A stretch of DNA of 64,000 bases. It comes from Tipula vernalis. Taxonomy: Eukaryota > Arthropoda > Insecta > Diptera > Tipulidae. The stretch lies in contig OY282558.1 of the NCBI GenBank assembly GCA_958295665.1, positions 327,395,106 to 327,459,105 of the forward strand, in the 5' to 3' direction. The notes beneath the pieces are model-generated. The model searched no databases. It was given only the letters and a program-made list of their open reading frames with translations, and was not told the origin of the DNA. A program made the position numbers and the translations under genes. This document shows, piece after piece, positions 44,401 to 53,600 of this stretch. Within the stretch, counting starts at the first letter, position 1, and each line of letters opens with the position of its first letter.

Positions 44401-47069
44401 AAAAACGGTTCTGCAAAAGCAAATTAGTGACAACCATCGAAGAAAATATAGATAGAGGTTCAAAAAAACATTTGAACATAGTCGTGATCTTCGTGCTGCT
44501 GATTTTTATGTTACGGAATCGAATGTTGAGCTAAAATTCAAATCTGCCTCCACCACACAGCCTCAATCTCAATTAATTCGCGATATAATTGTGGTCCAAA
44601 ACGACAAAATTATTATACTTGAAACTGTTTCAAGTATACAAATTTTATGTGAGTCATCTTGCTGGCTAATGGATGGCACTTTTTCTGTAGTACCGGCAAT
44701 TATGGCGTAACTATTTAGTATTCACGGAAAAACTGGAAACCAAAAAATACTGCTACTATTTTAGTATAGCGGCGGACAATCATATCCCATTAAAACCAAA
44801 ACGAATTATTTCGGATTTTGAAAAAAACAATTCATTCTGCAGCTCGTGAAATTTTTCCGTCGACGGATTTTAAGAGATGTTCTTTTCATTTTGGACAAAT
44901 CATGTGGCGTCAGGTCCAAAAATCGACAGAAGCGGTGAAATATGGAAGAAGTGAAGCTTTTAGTTTGGAGGTTAGGATGATTAAAAGCCTCGCTTTTATC
45001 CCTCCTACCGAAATAAAAACGTATTATAATGAAGATTCTAGGGCTATTCCGCTAGCACAATTCCACTAGGGACAGTTCCACTTCACACAATTCCACTGAA
45101 ACAATTCCACTTGGCACAATTCCACTGGGCACAATTCAACTTGCACAATTCGACTTGCACAATTCAACTTACACAATTCAACTTGCACAGTTCAACTTGC
45201 ATAATTTAACTTTTTGATAATCAAACGCATTTAGGATGGTAAATCGCGCGCGCGATTTACCATCCTAAATGCGTTTGATTATCAAAAAGTTAAATTATGC
45301 AAGTTAAATTCGTTTAATTAAAAAAAAAGTTAAACTTAAAAAGTTACCTAAAGAAAGAACTATGAATTATATTACTTACATTAGAACTACCGACCGGTCA
45401 AAATGATCGATTTACATTTAGTGAATTAATTTTTTTAATTATTATGTTAGAATTGTTTTGGAAATTTTTGATGATTTTTAAAATAGTTAGTTTATTGTCA
45501 TATTAAAAGTCATCATAAATTTCTAAAATAATTCTAACATAATAATAGAAAAAAGTAAATTCAATAAATATAAATCCGTCATTTTGACGGGTCGGTAATT
45601 CTAGTGTTAAACACGAATTATTAATTATATTTGTATGCAGTGGAATCGTGTCTAGTATAATTGTGCTAGTGGAATCACCCGGTTACCATAATGAACAATA
45701 TAAGCATTTAGAAGATACTGATTCTAGTTTTTCGGGGAATTCAATATCATAGCATCAATTTAATTATCAATATTTCATTAAAATCGCTGCACGTGACCGA
45801 AAAAAACATTCCCCTTTTTTCTCCTCTGGAGTTTATATTATTTCAACATTAAGCAAAATATCCGCAGAAAACCAACATAACCACACCAAAAATATATATT
45901 ACGATCTATTTTTCCCCAATATTTTTTTTTCGTTGCTTATTTCTGACGTTTCGATTTGTGAAAAAAATTTGTTATTTTGTTCGTTAATAAACGTTATTAA
46001 ACAATAAAATCATTTATTTTTAAATTACAAAATTTATTGAATTCGCCTTTGCATGAATTTACCTTGCAGAAACAATTTGGAATAGGTTTCAAGTATTTTT
46101 GAAACAATGTAAAATTGGTTTTATTTAGATTTAAATTACAATTAATTTGATTGTTTTAGGAATGGTTGATTCAGATGATAGAATTATCGAGAAAGCCCGA
46201 GAGGATGGTAGTGAATTTTTTTACCATATGAAGCATTTTAATTATAAAAACACTGCTCTACAACCACAGAAAATCACAAAAAAATAAATTTGGTGTCTAC
46301 ACAGCCACCAAGCACAAATTGAAAATAAATAAAAGGAGAAGTGAATTGACAAGTCAAATAGACGAATTTACGGGAATTTATTGAGCCAATCGCTAAATAA
46401 ATTTACATCCACACTCGTGCAGCGACCTTTAGTAGTAATGACCCATTTTCCAAACTTGTATTTCAACTTAATATTTAATTAAGATTTTAATTGAACTAAG
46501 TGATTTATTTTTATAGTCTAAGTTTTTATATTACACGATTTCCACAATAATGGCAATTTTTCATGGGCACTACACATTCAGAAGAATAAATTTCGTTTTC
46601 CCTCACTACCGGTCGTCCTTCAATTTTCATACTCGTTTAGCAATCACTTTTTGCACTTATATTAGATAAATAAAATATTAAAAAATGTTTCCATTTTTCT
46701 TACCACAATAGCACTTCCCTTTGGGAACAGTAAAAACCTTTTCTGCCTGTGCAGTATTCGTTCGACCGATCTTTTCACCCTAGTACAATTTTCACATTGC
46801 GCACTATACTTAAAAAATTGATTAACCTTATGGTTTTTGATTTCACTGTATTTGTGTACAATTTCAGAATTATTATTAAACAAATTAAAATTATCTGTTC
46901 CTGATGCAGTTTGACTAGTTGCAACTATTATTTCTAGTGTGTAAAATAAAATAATTAACACGAATTCGTAATAACGAAATTTTGAAAGCGCATACACAAA
47001 TTTTGAGTTTCTTATTATCATTTTGGCTTGTTGACTGCGAGTATAATGACCGTGTAACTTAAAATTCAC
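32494..47069 (-). CDS. DM4/12 family protein, paralogue A
   Basis: Four exons: 46704-47069, 32875-33488, 32696-32806 and 32494-32638; all junctions are GT-AG and keep frame (phases 0, 2, 2), giving 411 residues. Exon 1 encodes a signal-peptide-like hydrophobic stretch (EFVLIILFYTLEIIV; an inner Met at 47021 is an alternative start), then HRQKRFLLFPKGSAIV. Exon 2 has FSTPRAYNYLAEVDFYYPLP, a Pro/His-rich stretch and SSRRYW. Exons 3-4 carry the diagnostic Cys block: TCLLRAICEAKHFLKPKGNS, FHDIFRILFT, ENCWKLYENECPFSIL. The family is arthropod-specific, probably secreted, function unknown. Intron 1 is 13.2 kb and full of transposons. Paralogue B has the same exon plan. Confidence 0.88.
33580..33762. 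mobile_element. Foldback MITE, about 70-bp arms
   Basis: Arms at 33580-33652 and 33693-33762 pair (CGATTTGGTAAATCA / TGATTTACCAAATCG; CGGCATTTT / AAAATGCCG). ACAATAATATGATC occurs just left (33565-33578) and again at about 33798-33811, a possible direct repeat from a larger insertion. No coding. Confidence 0.7.
34135..34224. repeat. GC-rich hairpin
   Basis: Arms TTTGTCACGCGAGAAAGG, TTGCTGGCC and GGCCAGCAA, CCTTTCGAGCGTGACAAA pair around an 11-nt spacer. Outer GCAAAGT/ACTTTGC pairs extend them. The GC content stands out against the flanks. A weaker TTTTGTCACAC / GTGTGACAAA pair lies at 34448-34480. Confidence 0.7.
34530..35499. other. Intron sequence, no gene seen
   Basis: AT-rich. The 35060-35105 segment (GGGCCC-containing) weakly resembles sequence near 40676-40700. 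Nothing coding was accepted. Confidence 0.35.
35500..36400. repeat. Degenerate tandem repeat
   Basis: Imperfect copies of a block with TTATCGAAGCTTTTTAAACC, ATTTTACTCAGAAATTTG, ATATTACAAAGG and GAATTTTGGG. They start near 35550, 35690, 35950, 36080 and 36310. A second component, GAGCTTTAAGCTTGATAATT, recurs near 35810 and 36165. Non-coding. Confidence 0.6.
36938..37225 (+). repeat. Two direct copies of a 65-bp block
   Basis: TTTTATTTGTTGATTC...TACTTATAGTACCTAATT...GAATTATTGATAAGTCTAGG is present near 36940-37003 and 37162-37223 with few differences. Purpose unknown. Confidence 0.65.
38085..40116 (+). pseudogene. piggyBac transposase, centre missing
   Basis: The N-terminus is acidic (MEDSDIEDVYEDHEVQIEV, 38085). 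A frame change leads to HNILRSQRSGPS, FKCIFTDVMCEIIIRHTN, the usual start of the core. At 38481 the protein gives way to a 7-bp repeat array. The frame resumes at about 39115 with QYMPSKPAKYGIKVWWVCDA and runs intact to 40116. It includes two catalytic Asp motifs (VTDNFFTT and GGVDNMDKL) and a C-terminal Cys cluster (CWICLSSDPKKRRNS...CSICRRPVC). The segment with the first catalytic Asp (usual DEQL region) is absent. It should be unable to transpose itself. Confidence 0.88.
38481..39096 (+). repeat. 616-bp heptanucleotide array (TATTCAG/TATTCTG)n
   Basis: About 88 near-perfect 7-bp units alternating TATTCAG and TATTCTG, with a few TATTTAG and TGAATTCAG variants. Because 7 is not divisible by 3, all three frames cycle through one heptapeptide, so 38473-38940 stays open as YSVFSIQ-like repeats. 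It occupies the position of the transposase centre. Confidence 0.95.
40515..40814. other. Intron sequence, no gene seen
   Basis: Short spacer between the piggyBac element and the Harbinger relic; nothing recognised. Confidence 0.35.
40815..41280 (+). pseudogene. HARBI1-like (PIF/Harbinger) transposase relic
   Basis: Fragments in two frames match the DDE nuclease: KGLPDVLATIDGSHFQIPRG (first catalytic Asp in IDG), then DIHVGESGIVRDFKSL. After a shift come SAYPCL, LIKPFRDLGNLSDSEKCFN and LINACELYNMY. The order and spacing match HARBI1-type nucleases. Stops and frameshifts make it dead. The C-terminal tail ends near 41278. It could be kin to the source of the TTA-flanked MITEs in this window. 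Confidence 0.75.
41281..43376. other. Intron sequence; one GC-richer patch
   Basis: Mostly AT-rich with no gene recognised. Bases 42060-42320 are noticeably richer in GC and look like a transposon 3' UTR fragment, but no domain supports a class. Poly-T near 42493. Confidence 0.35.
43377..43960. mobile_element. MITE copy 1, partner of 60164-60757
   Basis: Starts GGGTCAATTCTCGTTC and matches the inverted copy at 60164-60757 over most of its length, for example CGCTAGATGACACAGCAAAT, AATTATTTGGAGGCTTTTCT and GGAGCATGAATCGGAA. The last 40 or so bases, with the second terminal repeat, are lost or diverged. Non-coding. Confidence 0.8.
44255..44380 (+). repeat. Short minisatellite (CCCAAAA-based)
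   Basis: Tandem units such as ACAAAATCCCAAAAG and CAAAATCCCAATTTA, about 9-14 bp each. They directly precede the MULE relic. Confidence 0.75.
44381..45040 (+). pseudogene. MULE transposase relic
   Basis: In changing frames: LKFKSASTTQPQSQ, CWLMDGTFSVVPAIM, LFSIHGKTG, IISDFEKTIHSAAREIFP, FKRCSFHFGQIMWRQVQ, SLAFIPPTEIKTYYNE. The order DGTF...IHG...DFE...C.FH...Q..R matches the MULE/Mutator transposase core with its first two catalytic acids. Stops occur between blocks. The coding stops abruptly at 45040, where another repeat element begins. Confidence 0.75.
45194..45305. repeat. 112-bp perfect palindrome, no spacer
   Basis: Both 56-bp arms are exactly complementary, from AACTTGCATAATTTAAC to the centre at 45249/45250 within CGCGCGCG. 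The next base outward (45193/45306) no longer pairs. Nothing coding. Confidence 0.95.
45379..45606. mobile_element. MITE with about 95-bp terminal inverted repeats
   Basis: Arms begin ATTAGAACTACCGACCGGTC on the left and, reversed, CACTAGAATTACCGACCCGT on the right. Both continue with TCAAAATGA, TTATTATGTTAGAATT and GAAATTT. TTAA at 45607-45610 (TTAC on the left) hints at piggyBac mobilisation. Confidence 0.75.
45681..46703. other. Intron sequence, no gene seen
   Basis: AT-rich; no recognisable coding or repeat content next to exon 1 of DM4/12 gene A. Confidence 0.35.
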
Positions 47070-47839
47070 AAAACTACTTTACGATTTTGTTCTCAACAAC
47101 AGTGATACCATTTTTAAACTAATTTCAATATTGTATATTGTAGGTAATTCATGAAAAGTACACAACATACTAATGCAGGTAAATACAATTAGAGGTAGAA
47201 ATGCTGATGCACAGGGTGTACCCATAAAAGTGTAACGTTTTATTATTTAATGATCTTCTCGGTAGCTTTTATTTGTCCCTGAGGTAATTTAATTTCGTAT
47301 GTAAGGGGTTAGGTATGCTTTGTTTAGTCTTTTTCAAAAATGCCCTCATAAATAGGAAAACTTCAGATAAATGACACATATTTGGATCCATCCACTCTGT
47401 GTAAACCATCACAACAACAATAGAATTATAATAATAATAAATAAGTAAATATTTAATCGAGATCAAAAATATTTAAATTTTTTATGACAACAAATTTTGG
47501 TAGTTACGATATTTTGATGTTATGCCGGAGGCAAACAAATGAATTAAGAACATTCACATTTAATTCCAACTATAAATGTTTGTTGTCGTTATTCATTGAA
47601 TTGACTAAGCCAAAAGAGTGCCCCAATGCAGAACGACCGTGTAAAGTTGACGGTCGGTTTGTCGAGCGAGTGTCAATAAAAACTCCTCGAGTTTTGCGAA
47701 ATTAAAATTGACAAATGCGACTTTTCAATAGCAGCCGTATATTTTGTTTTTATATTTGAAATGTATTTTATTAATCTGCATCCGCATAATCGCAAAAAAT
47801 GCGAAATGCGATCCATTTCTTAATAGGGCCCTCCCTTTA
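47070..47839. other. Gene A upstream region, no gene seen
   Basis: Contains the presumed promoter of DM4/12 gene A. No element assigned. Confidence 0.35.
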
Positions 47840-48960
47840 CAGTTACAAAAAGTAATAAAGGATCTCTAGAAACCATCGCAACTACTACGGGAAATGCTTG
47901 ACCTGGCTAATAAAAAAATCTCGGAGGAAATGATGCACAAGTTGTGGGTTTATCGATTATCTCAACAAATGCAAGTAATTTTAGAGTCGAGCACAGAAAA
48001 TCTGAGCAATTTGGCAGCAATGACCGACAACATTTTAGAAGCGTATGCTAGCGCCAGAATAAAGGTAGTGTCACGCGACAAGAAATTTTTCCTCTCGCGA
48101 GATGCTGTGGAAGCCAGAATAAACGAACTGAAATGAAAAAGCTTCACTTAGCTTCTATCATTTTCAGCTCGGGCCCAAGGCAAAAAATATATTAAATATC
48201 GCATACGTAGAACGATCGAAAAACTAATGCCTTCATCGCAAGTAAGGGCGAGTGATGGCGACAGGAACGTTAGTTTGATCTGGTAATTTACGATAAGTAT
48301 TAATTGAACAAACACAAACCTTGATGGAACCCTGAATGGCACCCGATTATTAAAGCTATAGATTTCGTAGCGGACGTGTCGCAACCGATAATCTGGGTTG
48401 ATTTTTAAAAAAATTATGGTATCCTTCTCGATATTAAGCAGAACCAGATCAAAAGCGATAAGTATGGTTTCTTCAGTGTTGACCCCAATTGACAAGACAA
48501 AATACTGAAATAAAACCGGTTTATTCTTACAAAACGGCACAGATGAACATGGAATTAAACCTTTATGCCGGGGCGCAAACAGGCGATTTCCGATTTTAAA
48601 CAATTGATCAATTGATTGATTTGATCAATTTTTATCACCGATTTATTCGCCAGGCAGCCAGCAATCAGGCGCTTTTGAAGAAATATTTAAAAGGGAATAA
48701 ACGAAATAATCGTGGGATAATTAGTTGAACTAACGACGCAACAAAAATATTTGAGCATATTAAGCAACAATTGTATGAGGCCACTACCCTAGTGCCATCC
48801 AGACAGTTATGTTCATCATATATCTTCCTGTTATACAGCAAAAAGTACAATTTGACGACCTGTAAGCTTTTATTCCTTGAAGCTTACGGAGACCGAGACA
48901 CGCTAAAACACGTATGGTCGCAAGTTGCGCCATCGTATAAGGCTATCGTATTGGTGCAAG
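47840..48960 (+). pseudogene. Gypsy relic: gag and RNase H pieces
   Basis: 47870-48136 matches a retrotransposon capsid: PSQLLREMLDLANKKISEEM, HKLWVYRLSQQMQVIL, NLSNLAAMTDNILEA. Bases 48600-48800 match the RT/RNase H connection of the same kind of element: LINFYHRFIRQAASNQALLK, KYLKGNKRNN, ATKIFEHIKQQLYEATTLVP. The style matches the relic at 9.2-13 kb. Most of pol is deleted. Inactive. Confidence 0.7.
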
Positions 48961-48963
48961 GTG

Positions 48964-49615
48964 GTTAAAGTTAGCCGAAAGTTTCCAGCCGAAAGTAAAA
49001 AATGGTAATGCAGATGGTGTGATTCTAGTCGAAAGTAAAAACAAATCGGTAATGCAGATTGAAAAATGGAGTCGTTATCAATCGAACCCTGATAAAGTAA
49101 GCCGAAACTTTCCAGCCGAAAGTAAAAAGTCGATAATGCAGATTATGTTATTAATATTCCAGCCGAAAATAAACAATTTGGTGGTTATCGCCCGAAAGTA
49201 AATAGGATACATGGATTGAAATAATAATTTTTGTAAATAATCTTACGTGGAAAACTTTGTTTAACCTAGTCGTGGAAAGTATCGAAAATCAGATGAATCC
49301 ACAAAATTAAAATAAAATCAGCCTCTAGAGTGTATATCTGAAGTTGAATCGTTTTTCTGTGATTTATCAATAGCTATCGCAGGAAAAAATTCAGTTCAAG
49401 TTTCCCGTGGGAAATCTCGGAAAATGGGGGGGATTGATTGATAACGACTCCATTTGTTATTTTCGACTGGAATAACACAATCTGCATTATCGATTTGTTT
49501 TTACTTCCGGCTATGATCACACAATCTGCATTACCATTTTAAACCTTAGGTTGGGCTAACCCAATCTGCATTATCGACCTTTCACTTTCGGCTGTAACTT
49601 TCGGCTAATTTTAAC
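48964..49615. mobile_element. 652-bp foldback with repeat-bearing arms
   Basis: The left arm starts GTTAAAGTTAGCCGAAAGTT; the right arm ends with the complement of GTTAAAATTAGCCGAAAGTT. Each arm repeats the pair AGCCGAAAGTAAAAA and GGTAATGCAGATTGTGT several times and shares AATGGAGTCGTTATCAATC. Arms are 120-200 bp with different unit numbers. No coding. Confidence 0.75.
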
Positions 49616-50683
49616 AGTTATAAGGTAATGTCGTAGCCCACACTCTATCTATGGTGGACGAGATAATCACCAAGCGCTGCAACGACATCCGAAGGTATGC
49701 TCTACTGCGTGATGATAAAGGACCGGTCCACCCGGTGGCCAGAGGCAATTCCTTGCAGGTTTTTGGTGTAAGTCTGAACCGGTTTCTGGAATTGTCGGCG
49801 TATACTGTAGCGTTTCGTTTGACCAGAAAGAAAGCATCGAAGTATCTTTATGATAAACTGAAATTTTCCAAATCACAGAGGACATTTAATCTAAATCTGC
49901 CTAAATCTTGTACAACTAAACCAAGACAACGTTGTCCAGTTGGGTTTTGCTTGAAGTTTTATTGATCTATTTATTTTGAAACGGCTCCAGAGAATAAATA
50001 CATAATTATTGAATGACAGTTTATTCTATGCTAAAATGATACATTTTAGCTTCGATCTTTGACTAAGTTACTTCTTTTGAACTACCCTTGAAGGAGTAGA
50101 AAAAATCTTTAAATATTAATTGTCTAATACAAAAACATATTATTTGAAATATTATCTAAGACCTTGCTCCTTATGGTTGAATTGGTTACATTAAAAGCAG
50201 AAGTGGAAATGGGTGATTTAGGAGTTTTTTTTTGGTGGAGTTTCAATTGGATTTTGATTGTTTTTTGGGGGTTGATCGTAGCTTCGTTCGTTCCTGTGAC
50301 GCAAGGATGATGGTGTTTCTGCGAGATTTTATTTTAATTCAGATTTACGATCTGTTCCAGAGTTGTGGTATTGAAATTCTTACATTCTTAGGGCTGTGCC
50401 CTAATTTTATTAATCTTATTCATGTTTCTTTGGTATGTTGCCACTAGCCTCAAACATAAATAAAAAATAAAAAAACAATCAATCTCTTTGTTTTAGTAAA
50501 AGATCCATATTTAATTATTGTACCAGGCGGCATCATGCTAACAAGAAATTGTTGTTGAGAGAAATCTGCGTATAAACTGTATTACATTACACAATGCTCA
50601 CATTTCAAATAAAATACAAATTTACAAAATATATTAAAAAAAATTTATAATCAATCATACAAAAAATTCAAATTAATCTAAAA
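49616..50683. other. No gene accepted
   Basis: A GC-richer open frame at 49651-49965 has no recognised domain. The rest is AT-rich 3' flank of DM4/12 gene B. Confidence 0.35.
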
Positions 50684-53600
50684 TTATAAAACCTTTTGAC
50701 TTTTCAACAAAAATTCTAAAATACTAATCGGGCACTCATTTTCATATAATTTCCAGCAGTTCTCACTGGTATGATGATTCTTTTCTGCATTACTGTAATC
50801 GTCATTCGCTTCATTCTTAATTGGTACACTAAAAATGAATATATTATTATTGGTGATCATCTTTACAATAAAATTGGAAGTGTTTGACTTACGTAAATAA
50901 AATTCGAAGAATATCTTGAAACAATGATTTTCCTTTGGGCAATAAAAAATATTTCGCTTCACATATTGCCCGTAAAATGCACGTTTTGATTTGTATTCCT
51001 TTGCTGGAATTGGACACAGAAAATTATTTTATTATTTACTAATATACTGATCACAATGGACCGTCACCGGTCTAAGTGTGCGTAAGCAGCCACTCCAACC
51101 TAACCTACTAATATACTAAACTGTGTTAAACTCCCCACTAAATTGTATACTTACTATTGGAAAATTAATTCGATTTGACTATATAAATCCCGGAGATCAC
51201 GATGGGTTTTATCCGAATCATCATGATTTTTTAATTTTTTCACTTTTTCATTTTCTGACTTTTCGGTGGAACGCTTTCCTTGTCGCCTTCGTGATTTTGG
51301 TTGAAACGATGGTGGTCTAAAATTAGTGTATGAATTACGATATGATAAATTTTCATTCCAGTATCGCCTTGACGAATTAGCTACTTCGATTGGTGTTTCA
51401 TCAGCATTAATATTTTTAAAGATATCATCTTTCCATCCACCGGATGGTATGAAAATTTCATTGGATTGATCATGATCCCATCCTGTTGGCAAATGAGCGT
51501 TGTGATGATCAAAAATATCTGGAGACATTGTTTTAGGTGGCACTTCAGTGGTTGTGGTTCGATGATGGGGATAATAAATTTTATTGGGAAGTGGATAATA
51601 AAAATCGACTTCTCCCAAAAAATTGTAGCCTCGCGGCGTACTAAACGTTAAGGCCTTAACAAGTGACAGGGTGACCTGTAAGGAAGATAAGAAACAAACA
51701 TTTTATTATTTTATTATTATTTATACTGATAATTTCATTTTTATTATTATATCAAAATCGATTTCGATGCCAACAAACATCATTGGAAATCATCTAATCG
51801 ATAATTTTGATGTTTAACATAAGTTGATTTTCCGTGTTCTTAAATATGTCCAACTTCTCTGTACGATCCATCATATCTCATTTTTTCATCCTATTCAACA
51901 CCTCTAAATAGTCTCCTGTAACAGGTTCAGACTGTCCCGCTTTTTATATAGGCCAAACAGGACGTTCATTTAGAGAGTGGTTTAGAGAACATATCAAAGG
52001 AAACGCTCAACATATGTACATATAACTACGTGAATTTTAAAACAAATTTAGAGGTACTGTATAGGATGAAAAAAGGAGAACTGATGGATAGGAATTGGAA
52101 ATATTTAAGAACAAGGAAAATCAATTTATGTTAAACAGCAAAATTAAGACTGCTTCAAATAAAATATATAAGCTGATTTCCAATGATGTTTGTTGGCATT
52201 GATGTTTGTTTATTCGTGCACCTCATTGTCTTTGAAATGATGCGTTAATTATAATCTTTCATTCATAATAATGCTTATTCGAATATAAATTTAAAAATTT
52301 AAGTGTTATGTATTTCGAATTTACACCGTTACCGAAATAGCTAGCTAACCAGTTAAGAAAGCGTTTTCGAGTTTACGTTTCTTGTTTCAAGAATAAAATT
52401 GTATGCTATTTCGCTTTACCATTATGCTTTTTCTAATGCGATCTCTGCCTCTTGTAGACTCTACCTTTTCTTCATTTCGATAAACCATCGCAAACAAAAA
52501 TTTGGAAGAGAAAGAATGATGAATAAAAGTAGAAATAGAAAGTTGTTTTATTCGAGCAAGCTGAGATCGCAGTACAAAAAGCGAGATAGGGAATAATTTT
52601 ATTCTTGAAACATAAAAGATAAATATAAAGTGCTGAAACCTCATGACATGATCAGAACTTCGGCCTTGAAAATTAATTCAACGATATTGAATTTTTAGTT
52701 GTAGAAAGCAATTGTCAGACGATACTTGGTCTTAAAACTTGCGTAGAGTTGAATTTAGTAGCGAAAGCTTATATGGTTAGTAGTATGATGGATAATCAAT
52801 AGGTGTTGAATGAAACTGTAATTGGTGATGATTCGGTAAAGTCTTTAGTGGTTCAAAGTGCATTTTTATCTAATGGTTTTGGAAGTCTGCCCCAGGAAGC
52901 ACACATTGATATTGATGAATCAATAACTCCCACAATGGATGCACCACGTAAGATTCCATTTAGTTTGTATGAGTCACTGAAAGCCGAGTTAGAATTAATG
53001 TGTAGAAAGAATGTAATCACAAAGGAACCTACTGAGTGGGTGAATTCGATGGTAATTGTATCAAAGGCAAATGGGAAAATTCGAATTTGTTTGGATCCCC
53101 GAAACCTAAATAAAGCGATAAGGAGACCACATTATCCAATGCCAAACATTGAGGTTATTCGTAGTCAGTTGAATAGAGCGAAAATATTTTCGTGTCTTGA
53201 TGCATATTCAGGATTTTGGATGATTAGTTTAGACAAAGCCAGTTCATATTTGTGCACATTTAATACGCCCTTTGGCAGATACAGATTTTTCAAATTGCCA
53301 TATGGTATAGCAAGCGCACCAGATATTTTTCAGAAAATTATGTATGAAATATTTGGTGATTTACCTGAAGTAATGGTTTACGTGGATGATATATTGGTGT
53401 TTGGAAAAAATGAATTTGATCATTTTAAAAATTTAGAAAGAGTTTTCAAACGAGCTTCAGAAGTTGGTTTACGTTTTAACAAAGATAAGTGCAAATTTTC
53501 GTTACGTCAAATTTCATACTTAGGTCATGTGTTTACTGATAAAGGTATGGCAGCTGATCCAGAAAAGGTTCGAGCTATTCAACAAATGCCTACACCTATA

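Larger units (their letters stand above)
45041..45680. mobile_element. Foldback-like element with minisatellite ends
   Basis: The left end, GGGCTATTCCGCTAGCACAATT (45041), pairs with the right end near 45680, whose complement starts GGGTGATTCCACTAGCAC. The left arm continues as a 14-15 bp minisatellite (ACAATTCCACTTGGC, then ACAATTCAACTTGC) to about 45200; the right arm keeps about three units. It contains the perfect palindrome and a MITE. It breaks the MULE relic. Confidence 0.65.

Noticed and set aside
48148..48603. 151-codon minus-strand frame
   Set aside because: No domain; it lies between two plus-strand pieces of a Gypsy relic.
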